From the NCBI GenBank assembly GCA_023412475.1, contig JAEYNR010000048.1, forward strand, positions 1 through 64,000: DNA of 64,000 bases, read 5' to 3'. Positions 8,267-16,656 of the stretch are shown piece after piece. The notes below the pieces were generated by a model that made no database searches, was not told the DNA's origin, and was given only the letters and a program-made list of their open reading frames with translations. The stretch comes from Fibrobacterota bacterium (GTDB lineage: Bacteria; Fibrobacterota; Chitinivibrionia; Chitinivibrionales; Chitinispirillaceae). The position numbers and the translations under genes are program-made. Positions within the stretch are counted from its first letter, which is position 1. The number at the start of each line of letters is the position of its first letter.

Positions 8267-9805
8267 ATGAAAGCAATGATGATCGAAAGAATCCTGTATC
8301 TATGCCTTCTTCTTTTAACCCTCTTACCTGCCGTTTCTTTCTCAGAAGAGAGAGAGAAACTACCTGATTCATCTTATTCGTTTATTTTGCAAAATCGGAT
8401 TATCAACTTTTCTGCAAAAGGTGACCTTGTTGACATTAATTTGACCTACAACTACGGTAATATTGTCAAAATAGACAAAACCTTTCACAACCAGAAGGGC
8501 GTTCCATTGATAGGGATGGAAACCGGAAATGGTTTACTTACAGATAACGGTATTGAGCCATCACCATACACGCTTCATCGATCCCGGTCGGATACCACAG
8601 AAACTTTCAGTTTTTCATCATCGCCATTATCATCAGGCATTCAGGTGATAAAGGAATATACCTTTCACAAAGGCAACTACTCTCTGGAATTTTCTGGAAG
8701 GTTGATTGGTGAAGGTTTAGAAGCTATACCAGAGAAGAATCTTCCAGAATTGCAGCTTACATTTCCCGATGACATGAGAGATGGTGGCGATTTAATATCA
8801 CTGGGCAAAAAAATACAGACTCTCAAAACAGACAGACTTCCGGAAACCGATACTTTAAAAGTAGATAGATGGACTGGAATCCACAGCAGGTTCTGGGGGT
8901 GCTTTATTCAACCTTCGAAATCAAATCTGCCCTTTACCCATAAAAACGGTTCACTCGAAATCGGATTCTCTCAATCATCCAGTTTGAAAATTTATTATGG
9001 TCCAATAGTCTACGATGAGCTTAAAAAAGCAGACCATCATCTTGGTAAACTTCTTTACCGTTTGCCATTCTGGATGAGATGGTTATCGTTTGGATTTCTT
9101 TTTGTATTTGATACTCTTCTAAAAATCTTCAAAAGTGTTCCGTTGTCTTTGCTTCTATTATCTGTTTGTGTAAAGATTGTATTGGCACCGCTTTTCAAGC
9201 TTGCCAGCATCTGGCAAAAACAGGTAAACCTCCAGACTTCACTTCTTCAGCCGCGTCTTGATGAAATTAAGAAAAAGTATAAGGGGGAAGAACAGACTAG
9301 AAAAATACTGGAAGCACATAAAGAGCTTGGAATTAGCCCTCTCTACTCATTAAAGAGTCTTTTGAGCGCGGCTATTCAGATACCGGTTTTTTTTGCCGCT
9401 TATCACATGCTAAGTGAACATATCGCTTTAAGTAACACCTCCTTTTTGTGGATAAATGACCTCTCCTTTCCAGATCATCTTTTTAAGCTTCCCTTTACCA
9501 TTCCGTTTTTTGGTGAATATTTTAATGTTCTTCCATTTATCATGACCTCTTTTACCATCTGCTCCTCGTGGATATACACCGATCCATCACTTTCTATTTC
9601 TCTTCAGAAAAACCAGAGAATAAATCTTTACTGGATGGCGGCTTTATTTTTTCTTCTGCTTTATACATCACCTGCAGGAATGGTGATTTATTGGACTATG
9701 AATAACATACTGGCATTTTTTTCATCTATTTTTGAGTATAGAATGCAAAAACGTAAGCCAACACAATCCGAAATTCCGAGCAGGTGCCTGAAAGGAAACC
9801 GGTAG
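8267..9805 (+). CDS. YidC/Oxa1-family membrane insertase paralogue
   Basis: 512 residues, starting 2 bases after the previous stop. Residues 1-26 are a signal anchor and 27-260 a periplasmic beta-rich domain like YidC P1 (with 'RWTGIHSRFWGCFIQP'). From about 265 there are five transmembrane helices with the Oxa1 core 'LLQPRLDEIKKKYKGE' and 'GISPLYSLKSLLSAAIQIPVFFA'. In standard YidC the groove carries an Arg in 'L.VRL...PL'; here the matching segment reads 'VCVKIVLAPLF', with Lys. Housekeeping yidC normally sits by rnpA-rpmH-dnaA, so this is a second, specialised copy. It may insert or assemble the small YLDPGTG protein or other membrane parts of this operon. Confidence 0.85.
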   Translation: MKAMMIERILYLCLLLLTLLPAVSFSEEREKLPDSSYSFILQNRIINFSAKGDLVDINLTYNYGNIVKIDKTFHNQKGVPLIGMETGNGLLTDNGIEPSPYTLHRSRSDTTETFSFSSSPLSSGIQVIKEYTFHKGNYSLEFSGRLIGEGLEAIPEKNLPELQLTFPDDMRDGGDLISLGKKIQTLKTDRLPETDTLKVDRWTGIHSRFWGCFIQPSKSNLPFTHKNGSLEIGFSQSSSLKIYYGPIVYDELKKADHHLGKLLYRLPFWMRWLSFGFLFVFDTLLKIFKSVPLSLLLLSVCVKIVLAPLFKLASIWQKQVNLQTSLLQPRLDEIKKKYKGEEQTRKILEAHKELGISPLYSLKSLLSAAIQIPVFFAAYHMLSEHIALSNTSFLWINDLSFPDHLFKLPFTIPFFGEYFNVLPFIMTSFTICSSWIYTDPSLSISLQKNQRINLYWMAALFFLLLYTSPAGMVIYWTMNNILAFFSSIFEYRMQKRKPTQSEIPSRCLKGNR

Positions 9806-9808
9806 AGA

Positions 9809-11611
9809 ATGAAAGCAATAATACTGGCAGCCGGTTATGGAAACAGAATGCGACCATTAACCGATTCATGCCATAAAACCATGCTGAAAGTTGCCGGAAA
9901 GACCATCATTTGCAGGATAGTTGATGGGCTTGTCGAAAATGATATCAAAGACATCGTGGTTGTTACCGGTTACCGGGCAGATGAATTGACCGCTTACCTT
10001 TGTGAGTGTTACCCGCAATTATCATTTCAATTTATCCATAATTCAAAATACCGGGAAACCAACAATATTTATTCCATGGCACTTGCATTTGAGCATATCA
10101 GTATCGACAGCGATATTATTCTTATTGAATCGGATCTGCTGTATCACCCTGAAGTTATCAGGCGGTTGATAAAGTCGCCCTATAAAAATGCTGCCCTGGT
10201 TGATAAATATAAAATTGGCATGGATGGAACAGTGGTTACTGTTGAAAATTCGGTGATTACAAACGTCATACCACCTCATCTGCAGTCTGAATCATTCGAT
10301 TTTTCAGATAAATACAAGACGCTTAATATTTACAAATTCTCCAGAGAATTCTGTGATACTTCATTTAAAAAGCTGCTTATATATTATGCTAATGTTATTG
10401 ACCGTAATTGCTACTACGAATTGATTTTGGGTATATTAATTTACATGCAAAAGGAAACAATTCATGCAGAAATAATGCAGGGGGAGAGCTGGTCTGAGGT
10501 AGATGATCCAAATGATCTTCAGGTTGCAGAGTTTGACTTTAATAAAAACCGGAGTGAGATTCTGGAATATGCCTTTGGCGGATACTGGAACTACCATTTT
10601 ACCGATTTTTGTTTTATCCGTAACATGCATTTTCCCAATACTTCAATCATATCAGAAATGAAGAACGTGCTTACAGATCTAATGCACAATTACGGGTCAC
10701 GACAGGCTCTTCTTGACCGTAAAATGGCATGGTTTCTTCTATGCGATGAAAACAGAATAACAGCACTCAATGGCGCATCACAAATCTATCCGATTCTCAA
10801 ATCTAAATTCGGCAACTCTTCTGCTCTTATCCCTTGTCCCAGCTTTGGTGAATACAGCAAAATATTTCACACATACAATACTTACAAAGATGATGGTGAT
10901 TTTGATATTACAGAAATCCAGCAGAAAGCCATCGATGCAGAATGCATCATCTTTGTTAACCCTAACAATCCAACCGGAACCCTTCTTAATACCGACTGGA
11001 TCTACTCATTTGCTGCTAAATTTCCTCAAAAGAAGATAATGGTTGATGAATCGTTCATTGAATTTTCCGAATTACCTTCTATCATCACAGCTCTGGAAAA
11101 GAAACCACTCTCAAACATAATGGTTATTAAAAGTTTAAGTAAATCACTTGGTGTACCTGGAATCCGGCTGGGCTATTTTTATTGCTGCGATCAGGATATG
11201 AACACTTATGTAAAGCAGAACATTCCTATCTGGAACATGAACTCCATTGCAGAGCACTTTCTGGAAATCATTCTCAAACACAGAAACACTCTTAGCAGCT
11301 CTTTTGAAAGAACAATTAGTGACCGGACCGATTTTGCAGCAGCTCTGTCCACAGTTCCTTATGTAGATAAAGTATACAAAAGCGGTGCAAATTTTCTTTT
11401 GATCAGACTGAAAGGGAATGCTGATTTCGCTAAACAGTTGAGCAGATATCTGTTATCTGAAAAGTCTATTTTCGTCAAAGATATCAGTTCAAAGTTCCCT
11501 GATGGAGCCGGTTATTTCCGTCTTGCTGTGCGTCTGCAGGCAGAGAATATGGATCTGGTGAATCATCTGCTAAATATTCACTCTGATCTTTCCTGTAACA
11601 TCGAAAGATGA
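9809..11611 (+). CDS. Bifunctional nucleotidyltransferase - PLP aminotransferase/decarboxylase-like fusion
   Basis: 600 residues, starting 3 bases after the previous stop. Residues 1-240 form a LicC/GlmU-type nucleotidyltransferase: 'LAAGYGNRMRPLTD' (6-19), Lys23/Lys27 region, metal-site 'ESDLLYH' (107-113) and 'EVDDPNDL' (230-237), as in CTP:phosphocholine cytidylyltransferases. About 250-595 is a fold-type I PLP enzyme of the HisC/CobD group: 'NPNNPTG' (384-390), Asp413 in 'VDESFIEF', and PLP Lys445 in 'SLSKSLGVPGIRLGY'. 'VDESFIEF' and 'PIWNMNSIAE' look more like CobD than HisC. A plausible reading is that the PLP half makes a phospho-amine such as ethanolamine-phosphate and the first half turns it into a CDP-activated donor. 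PntC-like aminoethylphosphonate activation is the alternative, but no PEP mutase is nearby. The domains are clear; the substrates are inferred. Confidence 0.8.
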   Translation: MKAIILAAGYGNRMRPLTDSCHKTMLKVAGKTIICRIVDGLVENDIKDIVVVTGYRADELTAYLCECYPQLSFQFIHNSKYRETNNIYSMALAFEHISIDSDIILIESDLLYHPEVIRRLIKSPYKNAALVDKYKIGMDGTVVTVENSVITNVIPPHLQSESFDFSDKYKTLNIYKFSREFCDTSFKKLLIYYANVIDRNCYYELILGILIYMQKETIHAEIMQGESWSEVDDPNDLQVAEFDFNKNRSEILEYAFGGYWNYHFTDFCFIRNMHFPNTSIISEMKNVLTDLMHNYGSRQALLDRKMAWFLLCDENRITALNGASQIYPILKSKFGNSSALIPCPSFGEYSKIFHTYNTYKDDGDFDITEIQQKAIDAECIIFVNPNNPTGTLLNTDWIYSFAAKFPQKKIMVDESFIEFSELPSIITALEKKPLSNIMVIKSLSKSLGVPGIRLGYFYCCDQDMNTYVKQNIPIWNMNSIAEHFLEIILKHRNTLSSSFERTISDRTDFAAALSTVPYVDKVYKSGANFLLIRLKGNADFAKQLSRYLLSEKSIFVKDISSKFPDGAGYFRLAVRLQAENMDLVNHLLNIHSDLSCNIER

Positions 11612-11666
11612 TCTGGTTTTATGATGATTTTAGTTGTCCTGTATTAATTCTTGATCGGAAATTTAG

Positions 11667-12566
11667 ATGTTAAGAAATGTAATCTCGATCACCTTTATTG
11701 CTATGAGTGTAGCTTTTGCCTTTGATACCTCAAACACTATTCAAAAGGCAAATTTTAACTTTGGCCATCAGAGTGGATACATCTATTCAAGAATGGGTGA
11801 TGCTTATTTTAAAGAAGCTGGATCATGGGATTTTCAAACCGGTTTTATGGCATACTACACACGTAAGATGCCGCTTGTGAGAAATCCCTTTTGGCAGGAA
11901 CGGCTAATGTTAACCGTACCACTCTATTTCATCATATATCCCTGCAATGCCATAGCACTGGAAATGGAAGTTACAGATCTGTTTGTCGAATTTCCATATC
12001 AGAACAGACACAATACCGGCGGCAAAACGCCACGCTTTAAAACCAAGATACGTCTGCTGAAAGAGGGACGCTACAAACCTGCTGTTGCATTTACTGTAGG
12101 TGTTGCCTTTTCCAGTGCAAAACCCTACACTATTTGGGATAATAATCACAACTATGATGAGAGCAATGGACTGGCTGGAGCTGGTACAGGTGAAGCGGAT
12201 TACCTGTTATTATTCAATGTTTCCAAAAAAATTGGATCTTCTCTGATAATCCACTCACGGTTGGGGCTTGCCCCTTTAGGCAGTCCGGTTGAATATATCA
12301 GGGGTTCCGGACAGGCCGATGAAATTCCCTATGGAATCTCTTTTTACAATAAATTCAATAGCTTATGGTCTGCACAGATGGAGGTCAGTGGAATGTACAA
12401 TGGATTGTCATCCACAAAACTTGCCCACTATTCAGTATTAAGAACCCAGGTTCATCGTGAGACCAAATTGAGCACAATTACTCTGAATCTGGAAAAAGGC
12501 TTGACCAGAGAAACCGATGAATTTGTAGCTGGTTTCTATAACACATTTCATTTCAGAAAAAAATGA
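11667..12566 (+). CDS. Predicted outer-membrane or secreted beta-rich protein, unknown function
   Basis: 299 residues, with a signal peptide (1-18, 'ITFIAMSVAFA-F'). The body is a run of alternating-hydrophobicity strands with 'GYIYSRMGDAYFKEAG', 'WDFQTGFMAYYTRKM' and a closing 'EFVAGFYNTFHFRKK' strand, which suggests a 10-14 strand outer-membrane barrel of the DUF3187/transporter-like type. No family is recognised with confidence. It follows the polymer operon by 55 bases on the same strand, so co-transcription is possible and an export role could be imagined, but nothing in the sequence proves it. Confidence 0.55.
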   Translation: MLRNVISITFIAMSVAFAFDTSNTIQKANFNFGHQSGYIYSRMGDAYFKEAGSWDFQTGFMAYYTRKMPLVRNPFWQERLMLTVPLYFIIYPCNAIALEMEVTDLFVEFPYQNRHNTGGKTPRFKTKIRLLKEGRYKPAVAFTVGVAFSSAKPYTIWDNNHNYDESNGLAGAGTGEADYLLLFNVSKKIGSSLIIHSRLGLAPLGSPVEYIRGSGQADEIPYGISFYNKFNSLWSAQMEVSGMYNGLSSTKLAHYSVLRTQVHRETKLSTITLNLEKGLTRETDEFVAGFYNTFHFRKK

Positions 12567-12595
12567 CTCGATTGAAGTCCGAAGGGGATACAAAA

Positions 12596-13198
12596 ATGAA
12601 AACAATACTTCTATGTGGAAGTCCCAGGAAAAACGGCAATACTGAGTTTTTACTTAAACGCTGCGCTAAGCATTTTGAAAAAGCAGGTATAGAAACTCAG
12701 CTATTTTCTTTTTCAGAATTGCATGTTAAACCATGTAAAGCCTGTGGCAGTTGCAAAAAACAGGAAAACAGCTCCTGTGTAATAAAGAATGATGACTTTG
12801 ATCTTCTTTTTCAGGCGATGTGTGAAGCGCAGATTATCGTATGTGGATCTCCGGTTTATTTTGGCTCTGCGACTCCAGATCTTATGGCTTTGCTGGATCG
12901 GGCTGGTTATGTCTCAAGAGCCAGGGGAAATCTGTTATCACGAAAGATCGGAGGGCCATTGGTAGTGGCCCGAAGAGCCGGACAAAATTTCACCTATGCT
13001 CAATTGCTTTACTGGTACATGATAAATGATATGATCGTTCCTGGATCCAGTTATTGGAATGTTGCTTTTGGAAGAGAAGCTGGTGAAGTGGCTAATGACC
13101 ACGAAGGGCTCGCCACCATAGACCGGTTTTCAGAAAACCTGGCGTGGCTGGCTGATAAGTTGTTTAAAGATGATAACAAAGTAAATGAGATGAATTAA
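12596..13198 (+). CDS. Iron-sulfur flavoprotein / NADPH-dependent FMN reductase family
   Basis: 200 residues from ATG 12596, chosen because AAGGGGAT lies just upstream and the flavodoxin fold begins at once with 'MKTILLCGSPRKNGNTEFLL'. The upstream in-frame ATG at 12563 would add 11 unlikely residues and overlap the previous gene. 'GSPRKNGNT' is the FMN phosphate-binding loop, and 'CKACGSCKKQENSSC' near 43-57 is the compact cysteine motif that binds a [4Fe-4S] cluster in archaeal-type ISF proteins. 'PVYFGSATPDLMALLDR' is the second FMN-contacting segment. These proteins carry electrons or reduce quinones and oxygen in anaerobes; the partner is unknown. Confidence 0.85.
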   Translation: MKTILLCGSPRKNGNTEFLLKRCAKHFEKAGIETQLFSFSELHVKPCKACGSCKKQENSSCVIKNDDFDLLFQAMCEAQIIVCGSPVYFGSATPDLMALLDRAGYVSRARGNLLSRKIGGPLVVARRAGQNFTYAQLLYWYMINDMIVPGSSYWNVAFGREAGEVANDHEGLATIDRFSENLAWLADKLFKDDNKVNEMN

Positions 13199-13199
13199 A

Positions 13200-13745
13200 A
13201 TGAGAATAAGATACAATTCTCCGGTAATTTTAACATTCACTTTAGCCTGTACCGGTATACTTTTTATCAATTCGATTCATGGAACATTCATAAGAAATTT
13301 TTTCGTTGCATATCCTCAGATGAATTTTTCTAATCCCCTGACCTATCTGCGTATTTTTTCGCATGTACTTGGCCATCAGGACTGGAATCATCTTATCGGT
13401 AATTTCGCATTCATACTACTTATTGGTCCCATTCTTGAAGAAAAGTACGGTTCAAAGAGAATTCTTATCATGATGTTAATCTCTGCTGCTGTAACAGGGA
13501 TACTCAATACATTACTTTTTAACACCGGACTGATGGGTGCAAGCGGAATTGTTTTCATGTTTATAATTCTGTCATCTTTTACCAATTTTAAATCGGGTGA
13601 CATCCCTCTCACCTTTTTACTCATAATCTTTTTATTTCTGACCAGAGAACTTATGGAATCATTCCAAAGAGATAATATCTCCCAGTTTGCGCACATTACT
13701 GGTGGAATCTGCGGAAGTATATTCGGGTTTAAATCCGTAAAGTAA
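13200..13745 (+). CDS. Rhomboid-family intramembrane serine protease
   Basis: 181 residues with about six transmembrane helices, minimal rhomboid size. Motifs: 'HVLGHQDWNHLIGNFAF' (helix 2 region with HxxxN), nucleophile Ser in 'GLMGASGIVFMF' (GxSG) and catalytic His in 'AHITGGICGSIFGF' (AHxxG). Rhomboids cut transmembrane proteins within the bilayer. The gene begins 1 base after the flavoprotein stop, so the two are probably co-transcribed, followed 12 bases later by a DsbA-like gene. No substrate can be named. Confidence 0.88.
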   Translation: MRIRYNSPVILTFTLACTGILFINSIHGTFIRNFFVAYPQMNFSNPLTYLRIFSHVLGHQDWNHLIGNFAFILLIGPILEEKYGSKRILIMMLISAAVTGILNTLLFNTGLMGASGIVFMFIILSSFTNFKSGDIPLTFLLIIFLFLTRELMESFQRDNISQFAHITGGICGSIFGFKSVK

Positions 13746-13757
13746 GGAGACAATGCT

Positions 13758-14537
13758 ATGAAAAAAAATACTGATTTTCTAAAAATGACTTTTTGGGCCT
13801 TTTTTATTTTTTGTTTCCTGTCAGAATCATCTGCAAAATCAAATATCGATACATGCGGTTTGAAGATTATCCAGAATGCCCTGAAAACATCTCAAATAAA
13901 AGCAAGTGAATCGGCACACTATCACTCTTTCCGAAAATGGCTTATAGAGATTGATAAACCATGCAGCAGTATTGTTAAGGGGCTCGAAGAGCGGATCAGC
14001 ACATTGTCAGATACTACTCATTATGAAATCGATACTACGGGCCTCTTCTTTATCGGAGATAGCAAGGCACCTGTACAAATAGTGATGTATATCTCTCTTT
14101 CCTGCCCTCTGTGTAAAAAAGTCTACAGTGAACTCTCAGACAGTGTGACTATCGGAAACCTTTCCGGTAAAGTAAAGCTGGCTGTAAAACCATTCGGCAT
14201 TAATTTATTAAATGGAGCTATAATTGCCGCATCCCACTGGGGAAAGCAATCAGAACTTCTAAGAGCCGTCTCTTCCATTAAGGAAAGATTAAATGTTGAG
14301 ATGGTGCTTGAAGTAGCAGAAAGTCTCAAAATCCCTATAGAATCATTTATATACAGAATGGAAAATGAAAACACCATGGAATATCTGAGAAAAACTCACC
14401 AGGAAGCTGCCCGAAACGGAGTGAAATTGACTCCATCCATTTTCATAAATAATCACTATTACAAAAGCTATAAAGACAGCAGATTGGTAAGTGAAGCTGC
14501 AGAACTGATGTATCGACGTTTGTCAGAAAAACGCTGA
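13758..14537 (+). CDS. Secreted DsbA/DsbG-like thioredoxin-fold protein
   Basis: 259 residues, with AAGGAG 8 bases upstream of ATG. Residues 1-27 form a signal peptide ('FIFCFLSESSA-K'). An N-terminal helical part (30-85) precedes a thioredoxin-fold domain: 'QIVMYISLSCPLCKKVYSEL' has the redox motif CPLC, and 'GVKLTPSIFINNHYY' supplies the cis-Pro ('TPS') typical of DsbA-type proteins. It likely oxidises or shuttles disulfides in the periplasm. It is convergent with the DUF523 gene, with only 8 bases between stops. Confidence 0.8.
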   Translation: MKKNTDFLKMTFWAFFIFCFLSESSAKSNIDTCGLKIIQNALKTSQIKASESAHYHSFRKWLIEIDKPCSSIVKGLEERISTLSDTTHYEIDTTGLFFIGDSKAPVQIVMYISLSCPLCKKVYSELSDSVTIGNLSGKVKLAVKPFGINLLNGAIIAASHWGKQSELLRAVSSIKERLNVEMVLEVAESLKIPIESFIYRMENENTMEYLRKTHQEAARNGVKLTPSIFINNHYYKSYKDSRLVSEAAELMYRRLSEKR

Positions 14538-14545
14538 ATGGGTTT

Positions 14546-15073
14546 TCAACATTTCGGATGCTGCCATTTAGCAAATGCGTATACCTGCTCGACAAATTTT
14601 TCACGAAAGGGCAAATTCTGAAGCTGTCTTTCATCTGTTACAGGCACAAGCGGGAATCTTTTTGTGAATTCAGTTGCAAAAAGGCCAGCGCCTCTTTTTA
14701 CTGAACCACCGTTTTGGCCAGTAATCACCTTTGTGTCAGACAGTGCACAACTGGGAGATTTAGATTTAAAAATAAAACCGCAGAGGTTCTCTGAAGATAT
14801 GGAATCTAATATGGTTTCAGTATATCTGTTCATACGTTCTGTATGATCTATCTTAGTCCTGCCGGTTAATAACCGCGGAGAAGAGAGATCACCTGCAAGA
14901 TGCATTGTTTCTCTTGGGATCCCTAAACCACACTGCACCTCAGGACAAAAAGGCACATATTGGAAAAGACTACCCAATATTTCCGTAATGTTTCGGTCCA
15001 GCTTATGGTTGCCATCGTATCTGACCTTGTTTCCTAAAAGACAGGAGCTGATTCCGATTCTCAGTTTATCCAT
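14546..15073 (-). CDS. DUF523 / TudS-like desulfidase
   Basis: 175 residues, the full length of the family (often annotated YbbK or DUF523). The three conserved cysteines that bind a [4Fe-4S] cluster in thiouracil desulfidase TudS are present: Cys11 in 'ISSCLLGNKVRYDG', Cys43 in 'PFCPEVQCGLGIPRE' and Cys108 in 'KSPSCALSD'. In characterised members the free iron removes sulfur from 2-thiouracil or thiouridine-derived substrates. There is no membrane segment; it is cytoplasmic. It lies downstream of glyA on the same strand with 134 bases between, including a probable terminator, so it is probably transcribed separately or by read-through. Confidence 0.85.
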   Translation of the reverse strand: MDKLRIGISSCLLGNKVRYDGNHKLDRNITEILGSLFQYVPFCPEVQCGLGIPRETMHLAGDLSSPRLLTGRTKIDHTERMNRYTETILDSISSENLCGFIFKSKSPSCALSDTKVITGQNGGSVKRGAGLFATEFTKRFPLVPVTDERQLQNLPFREKFVEQVYAFAKWQHPKC

Positions 15074-15152
15074 TTTATGAGATAGCTTCCTTTTTTGTTT
15101 CGATTATGTTGAAGCTGTAAAATAAAACTGTCAAACGGAATTGGCGCGAGGT

Positions 15153-15195
15153 AAAAAAAAGAATAAGCGCGCATAACAGAATAACTGCCATGCGC
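15153..15195 (-). terminator. Probable Rho-independent terminator of glyA
   Basis: On the minus strand the arms GCGCAT (15195-15190) and ATGCGC (15174-15169) enclose a 15-base loop; an 8-base T-run follows after a short spacer (complement of the A-run 15153-15160). It begins 13 bases after the glyA stop. The spacer between stem and T-run is longer than ideal, so confidence is moderate. Confidence 0.5.
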
Positions 15196-15207
15196 ATTTT
15201 TATCAGT

Positions 15208-16449
15208 TTATTCAATACCTGGAACTGGAAAGTCTTTGCACAGTTCTGATACTTCAGATGCAATTTTTGAAAGTATAGCATCATCACTTACATTACTGAT
15301 AGCTTCGTTCATCCAATACGCGATTTTTTTCATTTCAGCTATTCCAAAACCACGGCTTGTAACAGAAGGAGTTCCCAGACGGATACCTGAAGGATCAGAT
15401 GCTTTACGTGTTTCTCCAGGAACGGTGTTATAGTTAAGTACTATTCCAGCCTTTTCAAGAGCTACAGCGGCAACCTTACCTGTAACAGATTTATTAGATA
15501 GGTCAATTAACATAAGATGGTTATCTGTGCCGCCTGAAACTAAATCGAAGCCATTTGAAACAAGCTCAGAAGCCAGGCATTTTGCATTTTCTACAACTTT
15601 GCGGGCGTATTCTTTAAATGAGGGTTTGAGTGCCTCACCCAGGGCAACTGCGATTCCTGCGGTAGTTGCATTGTGTGGACCACCCTGCAATCCAGGGAAA
15701 ACTGCCTTGTCAATAGCTTTAGCATGCTGCTCTTTGCAAAGGATCAAAGCGCCGCGAGGTCCCCGAAGTGTTTTATGAGTAGTTGTAGTCACGACATCTG
15801 CAAAGGGAACTGGGTTTGGATGCATTCCACCAGCTACCAGACCAGCAAAATGAGCCATATCTACAAAAAGGATAGCACCGCATTCGTCTGCAATTGAGCG
15901 GAATTTTGCAAAATCAAGTACTCTGGGATAAGCAGAGTGACCAGCGATAAGCAGTCTCGGTTTGTGCTGGAGTGCCAGGCTGCGAATTTCATCATAATCA
16001 ATCAGGCCACTTTGAGAATTGAGGCTGTAATGCACAGCGTTAAACCATTTGCCGGTAATACTTGCTTTGGAACCATGTGTGAGGTGGCCACCATGGCTGA
16101 GATTTAGCCCGAGGATAGTGTCACCAGGTTTAGCAAATGCAAGATAGATTGCCAGATTTGCCGGAGAACCTGAATAAGGCTGAACATTGGCGTGTTCGGC
16201 ACCGAAAAGTTCCTTAGCTCTTGCAATCGCCAATCTTTCTACACCATCACAGTTGACCTGGCCCTGGTAATAGCGTGCTCCAGGATATCCTTCAGAATAT
16301 TTATTTTGAAAAACAGTGCCACAAGCGTCCAGAACTGCTTTGGATGTATAGTTTTCGCTGGCTATAAGTCGGATTGTAGATTTCTGGTATGATTCTTCGG
16401 CTTTAACGAGCTGAAAAATCTCAGGATCATTTTTTTGTAACGCGTTCAT
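15208..16449 (-). CDS. glyA: Serine hydroxymethyltransferase
   Basis: 413 residues, normal length. It interconverts serine plus tetrahydrofolate with glycine plus methylene-THF. Recognisable blocks include 'RLIASENYTSKAVLDACG', 'NKYSEGYPGARYYQG', 'NVQPYSGSPANLAIY', 'GLNLSHGGHLTHG', and the PLP-lysine motif 'VTTTTHKTLRGPRG'. AAAGGAG (16456-16462) sits 6 bases before ATG 16449. A ZTP riboswitch lies directly upstream (16479-16552), tying one-carbon supply to the purine intermediate ZMP/ZTP, as known for glyA in other bacteria. Confidence 0.97.
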   Translation of the reverse strand: MNALQKNDPEIFQLVKAEESYQKSTIRLIASENYTSKAVLDACGTVFQNKYSEGYPGARYYQGQVNCDGVERLAIARAKELFGAEHANVQPYSGSPANLAIYLAFAKPGDTILGLNLSHGGHLTHGSKASITGKWFNAVHYSLNSQSGLIDYDEIRSLALQHKPRLLIAGHSAYPRVLDFAKFRSIADECGAILFVDMAHFAGLVAGGMHPNPVPFADVVTTTTHKTLRGPRGALILCKEQHAKAIDKAVFPGLQGGPHNATTAGIAVALGEALKPSFKEYARKVVENAKCLASELVSNGFDLVSGGTDNHLMLIDLSNKSVTGKVAAVALEKAGIVLNYNTVPGETRKASDPSGIRLGTPSVTSRGFGIAEMKKIAYWMNEAISNVSDDAILSKIASEVSELCKDFPVPGIE

Positions 16450-16478
16450 GGGCGACTCCTTTGGTTAAATATTACTGA

Positions 16479-16552
16479 ATGCCCAGACGCGCGGCAAAAC
16501 CAAACCCGCACTCCCCTGAGGTGCTCCTCAACTGCGTCAGTTATGCGGAAAT
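16479..16552 (-). promoter_or_regulatory. ZTP/ZMP riboswitch (pfl motif) upstream of glyA
   Basis: Read on the minus strand, the leader has the two conserved halves of the pfl RNA: a 5' domain TTCCGCATAACTGACG, a GAGG-AGCA-CCTC hairpin, then AGGGGAGTGCGG, and after a short linker the 3' domain GCCGCGCGTCTGGGCA. The 'ACTGACG...GCCG..CGTCTGGGC' arrangement matches the ligand-binding core of known ZTP riboswitches such as that of Fusobacterium ulcerans. The GGGC end (16484-16481) could otherwise pair with GCCC (16453-16450) beside the glyA ribosome site (16456-16462). That suggests translational control in which ligand binding frees the site (an ON switch). The aptamer is clear; the switching mechanism is inferred. 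Confidence 0.92.
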
Positions 16553-16656
16553 CAAAAAACTACATCACGGAAATATTTCAGGCAAGACTGTGATTACTCA
16601 GTATTGAGCAACAAGCAGTTACAAGGGAAATAGGCTGTCAGCTAAAGGTAAAAAAC

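Noticed and set aside
9809..11611. Aminoethylphosphonate (PntC) assignment for the fusion enzyme
   Set aside because: Not excluded but not chosen: no PEP mutase or phosphonopyruvate decarboxylase gene in the window, and the PLP half looks more like CobD/HisC than a PhnW-type transaminase.
4872..11611. Canonical Gram-positive wall teichoic acid cluster
   Set aside because: tagA, tagD, tagO and the TagGH exporter are absent and the rest of the window is clearly Gram-negative, so only a teichoic-acid-like pathway is proposed.
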